Of a DNA stretch of 64,000 bases, positions 12,101 to 23,785 are shown piece after piece. Position 1 is the stretch's first letter. Each line of letters starts with the position of its first letter. The DNA is from Dillenia suffruticosa (lineage: Eukaryota; Streptophyta; Magnoliopsida; Dilleniales; Dilleniaceae). Position numbers and translations under genes: made by a program. The notes under the pieces were generated by a model. That model had not been told where the DNA came from. It saw nothing but the letters and a program-made list of their open reading frames with translations, and did no database searches. The stretch covers positions 19,452,501 to 19,516,500 of the forward strand of contig JAVTVX010000024.1 of assembly GCA_033439265.1 (NCBI GenBank), in the 5' to 3' direction.

Positions 12101-15100
12101 AGAAAGATTACAGGTGTCAGTTTTACAGCGATTATGAAGGAAAATAAATATTCCTGTAAAAGGATCATTTTCCATGCTTATTTATAACTGCTGCACTGGG
12201 TGTAGAATTGTTAAAACTTTGATAGAAGTAGAGAAAGGACTGCGAATGTCCCCCTTTTTGTGGAAACATCTGAGTTAAGTCTCTCATTTTCCTTTACTAA
12301 ATGGATGCCTGTTGATTTATTGGACATAGATCTACTAGAATAATTATTTTGGGCCAGAAACACTAGTCCTAAGTACTTGGCAATTATTTTCTTGACCAGG
12401 AAATATAGGACAATGTGTAAGAACTTTGTGCTCTACATTAACTAGAGTCATGTTAACCATCCATGTCACAAAACCAACGTTTAGAAAAATCGGACTGGTC
12501 ATTCAACTGGTCTTGTTGTTCATGGCTCAGTGGTTTGATCGCGGTCGAACCATAGTCAAAATGTTTGAGTATTAGAATATTATGAAATACCAACTTAGAA
12601 AATTTCTAACATTGTAAATAAGTTAATTAACTCTAATTCAGTACTAAAATTTGATTATTAAAACTTAATATTTTAAATGAAATTGTTTTTATTTTAAAAT
12701 TTGGCATTGTTTTCTTCAAAATTTTAATTTCGTATTTATATGTTTGACAAATATAATCTTAGATATGAAAGTAATAATAATAGAATATAAAGTTTAGAAA
12801 AGTATTAGTTAAGTTTATCATAATTTTGAGTTTTGAAGGTGATTGACCATATTCTGATCATTTGGATATGACTTTTTTTTTCTTTTTTTTTTCTTTTTGG
12901 TTGCTTGTGTCCATCTGATGTGTGTGTGTGTGTGGTTATAGAGAAAGTGGCTTGTTGGGCTTTGGTTTTGGTTGGTGCACATGTCCCAAAAAAAAAAACC
13001 ACTTTCAACGACTAATAAATTCAATGGCTTTGATCTTCCTCATTATACTTCTAGCCACAAAATGACCACCCCAATTGCATTGGACATATTAGATAAAATT
13101 CTAATTAATATCAACTTCTGTAAAGAGACTTTTGACTTTGTCACTTCATTTTAATTTTGGCGGAGTGATTTAAAAGTAGTAGTAGTAGTAGCGATGCGTA
13201 TGAGAAATACCAAAGTACAAAAAGAGAGGTGAAAAAGATTATTTACGAATCAAAGAGTAAGATATATAACGAATTACACAAGAGATTAGAGACCAAAGAT
13301 GGAGAGAGAGATCTATAGAATTGTCAAACTAAGGGAGAGAAAGGAAAAATATCAAAATTGGGTTATGTGTATTAAGAGTGAAACCAATAGTATACTTGTA
13401 AGGAATGAGAACATAAAAAAGCGTTGGAAGGATTATTTTGATAATCTCTTGTTGAGAGTATAATAGACATAGAAAATATTGAGATACTTGTAGAAGAGGT
13501 TAATAGAAATTTTAAATGTAAGATTCATTCCTATGAAGTAAATGAGGTTTTAAAGAGAATGAAAAATAATAAAGTCATAGGACCCAATGGCATTTCCATT
13601 GAGGTGTAGAAATGTTTTGGTGAATTTTGTATAATAAAGTTGACGGATCTTTTCAATAAAATTTGACAAACTAAGAAAATGCCCCAAGTATGGAGGGAGA
13701 GTACACTTGTACCACTATATAAGAGTAAATGAGACATACAAAATTACTCCAACTATAAAAGTATTAAATTTATGAGTCATACCATAAAATTATGAAAAGA
13801 GTGATAGAGCATAGATTGAGATTAGAGATAAGTGTTTCAGAATTAATTTGGATTTATGTCAGAAAGATCGACCACTAAAGTAATTCACTTGTTAAAATAT
13901 TTGACGGAGACATTTAGAGTACAGAAGAGAGATCTACATATGATATTCATTGACCTAGAAAAAATATATTGTAAGGTCTCTAGAGATCTACATATGATAT
14001 TCATTGATTTAGAAAAAATATATTGTAAGGTCCCTAGAGATGTATTGTGGTGACCACTGATAAAGAAATTGAAATTCATTAATCTTATTAGAGATATGTA
14101 TGAGAAATCTATAACCAATGTAAGAACTTGTGGGTGTTTAAGTGATAGCTTCTTTATTAATATTGAGCTCCATCAATGCTTGGCATTAAGTTCCTTCTTT
14201 TTTGCAATAATGATAGATAAAATCACAAAAAATATGTAAAATGAGATACTATGGTATATGCTTTTTGTATTTGATATAGTATTGGTTGATGAAACTAGAG
14301 AAAGTATTAGTATTAAATTAGAGTTACGAAGGGTCATACTGAAATCTAGAGAATTTAGATTGAGCCGCTCAAAAATTGAGTATATGAGATATAGTTTTGG
14401 TCACAATCATCAGTGTGAAGAAGAAATGATTATGTTAAAAGGGAAACATGTGTCAAAAAGTGAACATTTTAGATATGTTGGTTTTATCATTCAAAATGAT
14501 GACAATATAGATGGGGATATGAATCATGTGATTCAACTGGATTGGATGAAATGGAAAAAGGTATCCAAAATGCTTTGTGATCGCACGATACTGTTGCATT
14601 TGAAGAGAAAGCTCTATATAACCATAATAAGATCTGTATTATTATATGGCACTGAGTGTCGGGTTATTGAGCAAAAACAAGAACAGAAAATGGTTGTAAC
14701 AGAAATGTGAATCTTTAGATGAATATGTGACAAAATTAGAAAAGATAGAATCAAAAACGAGAAAATACGTAATAAGTTGAGAGTTAATTCAATTGTGGAT
14801 AAGATGCGAGAGTATCGTATGAGATGGTTTGGGCATATGTAGCGAAAACCCAAAAACATACCAGTGAAAAGGACCGAGAATTTAAATATAGAATATTTAG
14901 TAAAACGTAGGGGTAGACCGTTGAAAAACTTGAATGTAAGTTATTCAAAAATATATGATAGTTAAGAGTCTAGTTGATGAGATGATTTTGGATACAAATG
15001 GGTGGCGTAGGAGAATTCACACAAATTAAACCAATATTTTTGTACTCTCTCTCAATTTTTTTTTTTTTTTTCATGATATCTGTCTCTCAAATAGCCAACC

Positions 15101-18100
15101 CAAATTTTGGGTTAAGACTCAGATTGTTGTTGTTGTTGATTTAAAATCTTGGTTTGTGTTCAAAATTTGAAATTCGAGTTTAGAAAAGGAAGATTTTAAA
15201 AAATTCATTTATTGTGGTCAATGTCCTTGCATCCTTGTATGTCTACTTGCATAAAGTTTAGAAAAAGAAGATTTTAAAATATTCATTTAACAATTCCAAA
15301 AGAAAAGGTTTAGCATATTAGTATGTCTACTTGTACTGTGCTGAGCGATTAGCGTCCTTGCATCAATTCCCACCTTAAAATATTCATTTATTGTGGTCAA
15401 TTGGCCCAAATAATCCCACATATATGGGGAGTTACAAGAAAGAGGGATTTGGTTTGGGTGGAGTTTAATGCCACAAAGAATCCACATTGATATCACATGA
15501 AAGTGGGAGAAAAGAGAGATATACATGGGCCAGAGGGAGGGAGAGAGAGAGAGAGAGCTCTCCCTCTCCAAGTTAAGATTATTTTTGGGGGCCCCTCTAG
15601 TGCCATCTCAACTCAACTTTTTTGTCTTTTACTATCTCTGGGGAAATGGAATGGAAATGTTTGGACAGTTTCGGTTTTCACCAGTTGAAATCTGGTTTTC
15701 TGGTGTTTAGTCCAGTTTGGTAACCATTGGTTTGATAGCCTGGTCGGTTCGGCCAGGTGACAGAAAACCAACTGGTTTTGGGCCTGCTGGTTTTTATTGC
15801 TATTTGAAAGGCTGTTCTGTGCAAAATAGCCTTTTTATTGTTATTATTATTTTTTGACGTGATTTTTTAAAATAACAAAGTTTTGAGGAATCATTATCCG
15901 CAAGGGAAATTTAATTGTTGTATACACCTGAATAATTAATTTCTACGATTCAAATCCTTGAAACAAGAAGTCCATTGCCACTTTTTCCTCAGCTCCCTCA
16001 ATTGTCTCCCTTCGGGGACATGCGATAAAATTGGAGCTCCCTTAATAGTTTAGTCATTGTAGAAAACTTCATAAAGATATTGGTATCTACTACAATATAT
16101 GGAAGTATGATCTGAATAACAAATTCCAATTGTGAATAAAATTTCCAATTCTAATAAAGCCAAATAAATGCAAGTCAATTATGATTTTGATCAAAATCTT
16201 GTAGCAATCTTGTACCTAAGAAAAATGATTAAAGATTTTCAACATTTCCATCATGACTTGTTACAATCTATCTCTAGAGATCAAACTGTGAAACTACTGG
16301 GTTGCCAAATTGGAAACGTATTTAGGATGATTTTTTATAAGGATAAAGAAGGAAATGGAATGTCCTCAATAAATATTAGTGTCCCACATCTAACAACTCA
16401 GTGATATTGGTAAAAAGAAATTCAATTATGATCATATTTATTTGCTATTAAAAAATAATAAATATTGATGGAAATCTTTTAGCTAATAAAAGAAATTATG
16501 GGGGAATGCCATTTGAAATCATTGTGAAACTTATCTCTTTCCATAAGGTTGGAATTAAAGATTTTAGAATATCAAGAAGGTAAAGGTTCTAGGAAGTTAT
16601 ACAATTTTCACATTGAATTCCATAAGGTCGTGTTCTTATGCATCCTGATGCAATCACACAATTCAATGATAAATAGAGGAGCACATAGTTTGATTGACAT
16701 TTGATTCAGTGGTATTGAAACTCTTTCTCTTTGTCTCTCACTCCTCATTCTAGGGACATCGGAAGGATTTCTTAGAATGATTTAAGTTCTAATATATTTC
16801 TACGTAGATTTCATTGTTAGAATGTTACAACATGGCATGGGTGAATTATAGATATATAGAAGCATTTAAATGCTAATAAGCATGTATGCAAAAGGACAAT
16901 GAATGTTCATATTTACAACTATTATTATTTTCATATAATAGAGTTGGAAATGATTTGAAAAATTGTTTATTTATTTTTGAGATTTGAAAATTTTGATTTA
17001 TTTTATTTAGAAATTCTGAAAACTCGATTAGCCATGTGCCACCATGTCCGAGCTCTATCTAGATTTGGACCACCATGTTGTATTAATTTTCATGCTTATT
17101 TTTTGTTTTGGTTCCTATAAGTCTTTCTTTTCTTGACAATGATCATGGATATGGTTGTATTGTTGTCATACTTCAAGGTTGAACTTGGGAAATTGTGGTG
17201 AGTTTAGTTCTTGAGTGCTCTATCATGCTGTGGAACCTCTGACTCTCTGGATGTAAGATGGCTTATACTTTAAACCAATTTGACTTATAGTCATGGTGAA
17301 ATTGTTGTTATTCTATAAAATTTAGAACTTAGCCACGGGCAATTGAATATCAACAATTAGGGCTAGAATATGGTCACTGTGGTTGCAACAAAAATATATA
17401 TTTAGTTCTAAAACAACAACAACAAACTAAGTCTTAATCCCAATATTTGGGGTCGATCATTTGATAGATAAATTTGAAAAAGATAGAGAAAAGAAAATGA
17501 AAAATATATATATATATATATATATTTATACTTGACTACTTGTTGCATTTATACTTGTTGGGACAAACCCTACTAAAACTTTCTAATTAATTAGAACTTT
17601 CCTGATTAATCAAATAGAATGAAATAAATCCTACACAGACCCAAATAAAAATAGGGAAACTAATAACAAAAAAGTAGTTACTTTCTAATTTTTTGAATGC
17701 TGCTGAATCATGTTACAAACCCTTCATAATAGAAATTCTACTCTCCTGTATTATGTGCTTGCTTAAAGTAGCTCATTGTTCTTTCCTGCACAATATCAAG
17801 CTGCACTTGTTTATTGATTTGCTTTGCACTTATCTTTAGAGTCAACTTTTCCAATTGATGCAACGTTTAGAGAATACGACACCACATTTCATACGTTGCA
17901 TCAAGCCCAACAGTTTCCAATCTCCTGGCATATATGAGCAAGGATTGGTACTGCAGCAGCTAAGATGTTGTGGAGTCCTTGAAGTTGTTCGAATATCAAG
18001 GTCTGGCTTTCCTACCAGGATGTCTCACCAAAAGTTTGCTAGAAGGTAATCAAAAAGAATATTTTCTTCGTTTGTTTGTTTGTTTGAATGACAGTTTAAG

Positions 18101-21100
18101 TTTTAAATTAATTTTATGACGTATTGTTCTGTCTTTTCATCTATTTCATTAGATATGGTTTTCTTCTACTCGACAATGTTGCTTCCCAGGATCCACTTAG
18201 TGTTTCAGTTGCGATTCTTCATCAGTTTGATATTCTGCCTGAGATGTACCAAGTCGGCTATACAAAATTGTTTTTCCGCACTGGACAGGTGTTGTGATTG
18301 GTTTGACTCTGCAATTCTTTTTTTTTTTTTTTTTTTTAATTTCTTAGTTCCATTATGTTTTTCCTGAGAAAGGGTTGGGGAGAAAAGTGGTTTGGCCATC
18401 TAGATTTAAAGTGTAGAGGCAATGCTTGTCAATAGTCTATAACCCTCCCTTCTTGCCCATGTAGAAACCAACAGATTGTAACTTGCCTTCATCTATGTGA
18501 CCTTTGATGAATTTTGGGGTGGAATATGTGTCAAAGTTGGTTGTTTCAACATCAAACTGATTACCCAAAGGCCAAATGACTGGGGAAAAGAATGAAAACT
18601 GGAGAATTAATTATATAACTGTAAAACAATAATTGATATGTGAAGACAACTTAGTGTTTTCTTATTTTAGGAATTTTATGGCACGTTTCATGTATTAATG
18701 CCTTTGTACAGTTCTCTGCACCGATGTATGTTAAGTTTTTACTTTGTCAATTTGAATTCCAAAAGAAACATTGCAAAATATATGGAAATCTGATCAATAG
18801 GCACTTTAGGTGTTAGATAGGTGTTTGATTGACAAGATGAAGATGATTTTGATTGGATTTTTTTTTACCTTTCTTCTTGGTCCAAGGGTAATTAAGCCAC
18901 ATAATGTGCTTTGGCCTTTCCCCTACCTATAGATCTCCCCAATCTTTATGTGTGAGATTTGATCCTAGGAACTCTTAGTGCCATCTTAAGAGTATTTATT
19001 TGTTCAATTAGCTGAAACTGTGATTGAAAAGAAAATTTAAGAAAAATGAGAAAACAGCAGAGATGACATGGCTCTGCACAATTTGTTGCTGCCAAAAGGC
19101 GCTCAATGTGGACACAACTCTGTGGGCTGGTCTAACAAAGAATAAAATATCAATATTTTAGATGAAAAATTAAATCAAAGCTCAAGTTTTGCCTGTCTCA
19201 TATCCCCAACTTTTCAAGATCATTAAATATCTGGAGTGTCTTTTTCATTTTTTGTGTTTAAAAACGTGGTGTAAGGTTGTGCCTGTAGCATACTTGTCTC
19301 AGGGTTAAGTATGAGAGATATTATGCTGATATTTGTAATCATTCTGCAGAAACTTACCTCTTCACTCTGGCTTTTAAGAGAACAAACTTAATGCAGTAAT
19401 TTGCATATCTAATATGTATGAATAACTTAATGTGACTATTTCTGTTCCCCTTCCCTTTCCTCACCATAAAAGGAAAGAAAATTGCTTAATGTGAATATCT
19501 ATTGACTTTATTGGATATCTTTTGGATGAATGCTGGAAAAGCTCGTAATTGTTATGTTTGATTATTTGGCTACTGCAAAGTCCTCCAATTTTGTTGATTC
19601 ATATTCACCTTCCCTGTTTCTTCCACTAAATCAAAATATTAATCCTTCAGATTGGAGTTCTTGAGGATACAAGAAACCGGACTCTTCATGGCATTCTTCG
19701 TGTTCAAAGCTGCTTCAGAGGTCACCAAGCTCGACTTCACCTGAAAGAGCTTAAGAGAGGAATTGCTACCCTTCAGTCATGTACTGTTGCTTTCATCATT
19801 ACATTTCGCATTCTATCTTTAGCATGCATCTCTTACCTCAAACAACGCTTTGAAATGATCTTGTATGGTGTATTCTTACAGTTATTCGGGCCGAAAAGAC
19901 CAGAAAGGTGTATGCACATTTACTAAAAAGGCATAGAGCTGCTGTGATCATTCAGAAAAAGATGAAGGGCAGAATCACCAGAAAAAGATTCATGGATGTT
20001 CAAGATGCATCTGTGGTGATACAGTCTGGTAAGAAAAAAATAATGATTCATGAAATTTTGTAGCTGTAAAGAACTGGGATACCTGATAAACTTGCATAGA
20101 GATAGGGGTCAAAAGTATCATTGCATTTTAATTAAAAAGAATGTGAGTGGTTTCTTCTTATAGAATCAAATAGACCTATTTAACCTAGCAGGATGCACAT
20201 GATCATCTTTTGTATTGTCTCGAAAGCTTAGTCTGCTATATGTTGTATTATCTTTGCTATATGTTGTATTATCTTTTGCAGTCATTCGTGGGTGGTTAGT
20301 GAGAAGATGCTCTGGGAATATAGGATTGCTCAACTATGGAGGCAAAAAGGTAAGAAAGTGTTTCACATCAGAATGTGTTTCCTTTGTGACAGTTGTTCAC
20401 AACTCTTGTTGGATTGATATTTCAATTATCTTTCTGTGAAATAATTGCCTGTCCTTTCGGCAGCATTTGGTATGTGGGAAAAGTATAGGGGGACATATTT
20501 TGAAAATTATATCAATTGCTTAGAAATTTTATGTTAACGTGCTTCATTATTTGCATCAAAAGAGGATGTTAATGATTCTTAAGGGGGTAATATGTTACCA
20601 AATTCTGGGTGGGCCTACTTTTTTCCCCCTTTGCAGGCTTAGCATTTCCATGTGAATCCAAAACCATGAGCACTGGTGTTATCTGAACTATGCCCCTGCA
20701 TCTTTAAAACTCATTTATTGCTAATCCTAGCAGACCCATGACCTGCAACATCATTTATCCATGAACTATTCTATGAAATATAGTGTTACTTATCCACACT
20801 TACATTTTTACGTCCTACACTTCAGTTAGCTTTTAGGGTTAGGTTCTTGTTGAAATAACCTGCCATCATTATCCAGGTAGTTATTTCAGGGTCTTCACTT
20901 ATATCTTTTCCTCTTACTTCCTCCTTTCTTCCTTATGCTTATATCTTTCTTTTTTTTTGGGGGGGGGGGTTAGAGGATGGCTAAAGTTGGAAATTACTGG
21001 TGAAATTTAGGATTATCGCATTCAGTTGGTTGCAAGATTGCGCCCCACCATACAAAAATTATAGTTAACCTGTGATCTGAAGCTCCATGCACATTATTGC

Positions 21101-21871
21101 CACTGTGCACATACGATAATTGGCCATTTGTGTGCTATTCAATGGGAAAATCATAAGTGAAAATAAAAAAGAATTGCATTTTGATACTTAATACTGTTGA
21201 ACAAACAGGGCAATGAGTCAGATGAGGTGTTAGTGAAGTCATCATTCCTCGCTGAGTTACAGCGGCGGGTTCTTAAAGCTGAGGCTGCTCTGAGAGAGAA
21301 AGAAGAGGAAAATGACATCCTCCATCAACGGCTCCAACAATATGAAAGCCGCTGGTCAGAATATGAGCTGAAAATGAAATCCATGGAAGAAGTATGGCAA
21401 AAACAAATGAGGTCCCTACAGTCTAGCCTCTCCATTGCAAAGAAAAGCTTAGCTATTGATGACTCGGGGAGAAACTCTGATGCATCAGTAAACATGACTG
21501 ATGACAGAGACAACAGCTGGGAAACGGGAAGTCAACATTATAGGGTCCAAGAAAGTAATGGTGTGAGACCGATGAGTGCAGGTTTGAGTGTCATAAGCCA
21601 GCTAGCTGCAGAGTTTGAGCAAAGAAGCCAGGTGTTTGGTGATGATGCCAAGTTCTTGGTTGAGGTTAAGTCTGGTCAGACGGAAGCGACTCTGAACCCA
21701 GACCGTGAACTTAGAAGATTGAAACAGATGTTTGAAGCTTGGAAGAAGGATTATGGGGCAAGACTTAGGGAGACAAAGGTGATTCTGCACAAGATTGGAA
21801 ATGAAGAAGGGAATGCTGAGAGAGCAAGGAAGAAATGGTGGGGGAGAAGAAACAGTTCAAGGATCAATTGA
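144..21871 (+). CDS. ATM1-like: Class VIII unconventional myosin (ATM1-like), 23 exons
   Basis: Actin-based motor heavy chain of the plant-specific class VIII. Members act at plasma membrane, plasmodesmata, cell plate and endosomes (family knowledge). The spliced frame gives about 1152 residues, close to Arabidopsis ATM1. Visible in order: a divergent N-terminal extension (1-102); motor domain (about 140-815) with P-loop GESGAGKT at 245-252, switch I NDNSSRF at 293-299 continuing GK, and switch [10 protein letters not shown] at 517-524; IQ motifs (about 818-930) such as [11 protein letters not shown] and [13 protein letters not shown]; a coiled coil (about 940-1010); and a basic C-terminus ending [13 protein letters not shown]. 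All junctions are GT-AG and keep phase, with no stop or frameshift, so the gene looks functional. The ATG at 144 follows an in-frame stop. Intron 17 is 6.1 kb because of a LINE and other repeats. Exon coordinates are in the three entries that follow. Confidence 0.95.
450..1718 (+). other. Myosin intron 1
   Basis: AT-rich intron from donor GTACGC to acceptor TTTCAG. I see no coding potential, known transposon end or notable repeat in it. Confidence 0.7.
1885..2010 (+). repeat. Possible tRNA-derived SINE-like segment in myosin intron 2
   Basis: This stretch is more GC-balanced than its surroundings. It begins with an A-box-like TCTAGTGGTACCAGGG and ends in AAAAGAAAAA. The B-box is poor, and no clear flanking duplication was found. 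It may simply be an old repeat; confidence is low. Confidence 0.2.
2698..4795 (+). other. Myosin intron 5 (2.1 kb)
   Basis: Long AT-rich intron between the 28-nt exon 5 and the P-loop exon. Short open frames in it on both strands are not conserved-looking and have no recognisable domain. No transposon ends were recognised, apart from a weak tRNA-like word (CTAGTGGTTACCG) near 3843. Confidence 0.6.
5514..6500 (+). other. Myosin intron 9
   Basis: About 1 kb of AT-rich intron ending in CCTCAG. Nothing beyond ordinary intronic sequence was recognised. Confidence 0.6.
6872..7962 (+). other. Myosin intron 11
   Basis: About 1.1 kb between the exon ending NHVEPVEDE and the exon starting LISTAKLIG. 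No repeat or coding feature was recognised. Confidence 0.6.
8082..8811 (+). other. Myosin intron 12
   Basis: About 0.7 kb of AT-rich intron. The open frame at 8252-8470 looks like chance; no feature was recognised. Confidence 0.55.
8965..9474 (+). other. Myosin intron 13
   Basis: About 0.5 kb between the switch II exon and the exon starting [13 protein letters not shown]. No feature was recognised. Confidence 0.55.
9833..11077 (+). repeat. Myosin intron 15 with an internal degenerate duplication
   Basis: The segment around 10480-10640 recurs in diverged form around 10870-11025. Shared words include ATCCAAAAAA/ATCAACCAAAAAA, TTTGGAGC, GATGATAAAC and TAGAGTTTCA/AAGAGTTTCA, with about 390 bases between copies. 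This looks like an old local duplication. No coding content was seen. Confidence 0.4.
11722..13175 (+). other. Myosin intron 17, part before the LINE
   Basis: AT-rich intron sequence with a (TG)n microsatellite at about 12918-12933 and a segment near 12470-12570 rich in GGTTTGATCG/GGTCGAACC-type words, which resemble old dispersed plant repeats. No gene was found. The last ten bases, TGATTTAAAA (13166-13175), are the left copy of the LINE target duplication. Confidence 0.5.
13176..15139 (+). mobile_element. RTE-type non-LTR retrotransposon, 5'-truncated, dead
   Basis: A LINE remnant in myosin intron 17, same strand as the gene. Reverse-transcriptase pieces appear in several frames: [11 protein letters not shown] (palm motif A region), DIVLVDE (motif C region, degraded), and a C-terminal stretch similar to that of the second LINE at 52589-55558. 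It ends in a short TTG repeat (15126-15139), as plant RTE elements do, and is flanked by TGATTTAAAA at 13166-13175 and 15138-15147. The endonuclease half is absent. Stops and frameshifts interrupt the frame throughout. A 54-bp in-frame tandem duplication lies at 13928-14035. Confidence 0.82.
15140..17839 (+). other. Myosin intron 17, part after the LINE
   Basis: AT-rich sequence with a local repeat of AGAAGATTTTAAAA/ATTCATTTATTGTGGTCAAT words at about 15180-15400, a (GA)n tract at about 15537-15559 and a low-complexity GGTTTTCTGG/ACCAACTGGTTTT-rich patch at about 15670-15790. No gene was found. The intron ends in CTTTAG at 17839. Confidence 0.5.
17410..17503 (-). mobile_element. 3'-end scrap of an RTE LINE, inverted
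   Basis: A CAACAACAACAA run followed by ACTAAGTCTTAATCCCAA is the reverse complement of the 3' end of the LINE at 13176-15139 (TTAAGACTCAGATTGTTG). The LINE body is missing. An (AT)n microsatellite (about 17504-17525) follows directly. Confidence 0.6.
18289..19650 (+). other. Myosin intron 19
   Basis: About 1.4 kb with a poly-T run near 18318-18338. No repeat family or coding feature was recognised. Confidence 0.55.
19651..21871 (+). other. Myosin exons 20-23 (IQ neck, coiled coil, tail)
   Basis: Exons: 19651-19780, 19882-20028, 20282-20349, 21209-21871 (stop TGA). Exons 20-22 carry about four IQ-type calmodulin/light-chain motifs. Exon 23 (220 residues) begins [10 protein letters not shown] and has a heptad-rich helix ([20 protein letters not shown]), then a Ser/Asn-rich linker, then the conserved FVEVKSG-like/[14 protein letters not shown] region and the basic end typical of class VIII tails. 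Confidence 0.92.
20350..21208 (+). other. Myosin intron 22
   Basis: About 0.86 kb before the tail exon, containing a T/G homopolymer stretch near 20950-20970. Nothing else was recognised. Confidence 0.55.
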
Positions 21872-23246
21872 TTGTTTTTGACCTAATATTTATACAATAG
21901 CTAAAGAAGTAATGCTCCGCGGTTTGTTTGCCAAAACACCTTTGGCCTATATTTACATGACAAAGAGTTTCATTTTGTAACCCCCGCGCCCCCCAAAAAA
22001 AAAATTGAAGAATTGCAGAGCCCAGTGAAAATCAAATATGTATATCTTTGTTTATTAACATGTTTTTCTGATTTTTCTACTCTAGCAGATATTCTGTGGT
22101 GAATTTGAGACTTCTTTATCAACTACATTAATTTTAGCAGTGAACAGCCAAATGACTACATGTACATAGTTTCTAGCATCAGATTTTAGGCCCCATTTTG
22201 TGTAATCAAGGACATGGAAGTGGATTCTAGTTATTTTATCTCAAATGAAGGAAAAAGGAAATGGATAAGTATGGTTTAAACCCAAATATAAGAAAGTAAT
22301 TTTCTCGTACAAAGAAAATTATAAAAATGAAAAAAAAAATAGCAATTGGAGAAATATTATATTTCTTGTGTAAGAATTTTGGAAAATTATTTATATAATA
22401 AGTTATTTATTGCTAAAAATATTAAAGATATTGTTAGGGCTAATATATGGCTTATTGGAGTTTACTAAGAAATGGTACATATTTGGGTAAGGATATAACT
22501 AGGAAAAAAAAGTATGATTATGGAAATGATTATAAATGAATTTATTTTCGTAATGGTTAATAACCAATACAAATAAATGAATGGTAATGATTTAAAGCAG
22601 AGGTGAGCACTGTTCAATTAAAACTGAAAAAACTATTTTCATCGAACTATTTATTTATATTTTGGTTAGTTTATTAAATATTTGGTTTGGTTTTGAATAA
22701 AATCAAATTTTAATTTGATACATTTAGACGATTATCGATTTTAATAATTTTTTATTTCAGTCAAACCGAATTAATTAAAAATATTATAAATATATTTTTA
22801 GATATTTTTATTCATATAAATATTATTATAATATTATAATTAAAAATTTAAAGAGAAAAAATTTAAAAATTAAAATTAATATAATGAAGAGTTCAGACTT
22901 TTAGTTTTCACCTTTCTAATTTCAAATTTTCAATATCTAATCTATTTTATGACTATTCACTTCCAAACTTAACTGTTACTCACGTCTTTCCCTCTTATTT
23001 TTCTATTTCACTTCTTTTTCACTTCCAAAATTTAGTTTATTTAAAATTTTAAATTTTAAAATGATATTTGGTTAACTTAATTTATAAGTAAATTTTGAAT
23101 TTTAAAATTATGAATTATAGTCACAAATTGATACGTGTGAATTTATATAGAGATGAATAAAAATTAGTTTTATTTAAAAAATTTTTATAATAAGAGATTT
23201 TAATTTGGATAACCAAACCAAATCAATCGTACATTTCGATTAAACG
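21872..23246 (+). other. Myosin 3' UTR and AT-rich intergenic DNA
   Basis: The first few hundred bases are probably the myosin 3' untranslated region. I could not assign a poly(A) site. From about 22600 the sequence becomes very AT-rich, with degraded CAAACCGAA/TTTGGTTTGG words typical of old plant repeats. No gene was found. Confidence 0.45.
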
Positions 23247-23785
23247 AATTATCAGTTTTTAGTTTATTCAATTGGATTATGATCATGAAAATTGTATAAC
23301 CGAATTAAATCGGTTATATCAATTTCAATCATTTCGATTACGATTTAACCGTATGTTCTTTCAAATCAGAGGGATATCGTCTGAATTATATAAATATTAT
23401 ATTTTTTATTTTTTTGATATTTTTATTACTAAGTATATAATATTTATGCAAGAGATAATTTTCCATATAAAAATACAAAGCAAATCATGACAGAGTTTTC
23501 AAATTTTGTGGTCTTGGTCAAATAAATTGTTAGTTTTTAGTCCGTTCGGTTAAATTATAATTATGAAAATTATATAATCAAATTAAATTGATTATATCAA
23601 TTTCGATCATTTCGATTATGATTTAACCGAATGTTAGAATATCGGTTGAATCATATAAATATTATATTTTTGATTTTTTTGATATTTTTATCACTGGACA
23701 TATAATATTATGAAAGATAGAATTTTCCAAACAGAAGTCAAGAGCAGATCGTGGAGGGAGTTTTCAAATTTCGTGGTTGTGGTTC
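23247..23785 (+). repeat. Two-copy tandem repeat, unit about 280 bp
   Basis: The block starting at 23247 is repeated, diverged, from about 23527. Shared landmarks in order are AGTTTTTAGT, ATGAAAATT, ATATCAATTTC, ATCATTTCGATTA, GATTTAACCG, ATATAAATATTATATTTT, GATATTTTTAT and GAGTTTTCAAATTT. No coding content or element ends were found. Confidence 0.6.

Larger units (their letters stand above)
6501..18288 (+). other. Myosin exons 10-19 (rest of the motor domain)
   Basis: Exons: 6501-6604, 6733-6871, 7963-8081, 8812-8964, 9475-9564, 9755-9832, 11078-11236, 11515-11721, 17840-18045, 18153-18288. They encode the upper and lower 50-kDa regions, switch II (exon 13), the actin-binding region with FIRCIKPN (exon 18) and the converter ending LFFRTGQ (exon 19). 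The donor of exon 11 (GAAT|GTAACA) is the least certain junction: it yields a Cys where relatives usually have Gly, though phase is kept. Confidence 0.88.

Noticed and set aside
13856-14118. Open frames in the LINE region as host genes
   Set aside because: They match RT blocks of the related LINE at 52589-55558, are broken by stops, and lie in a myosin intron with a target duplication.
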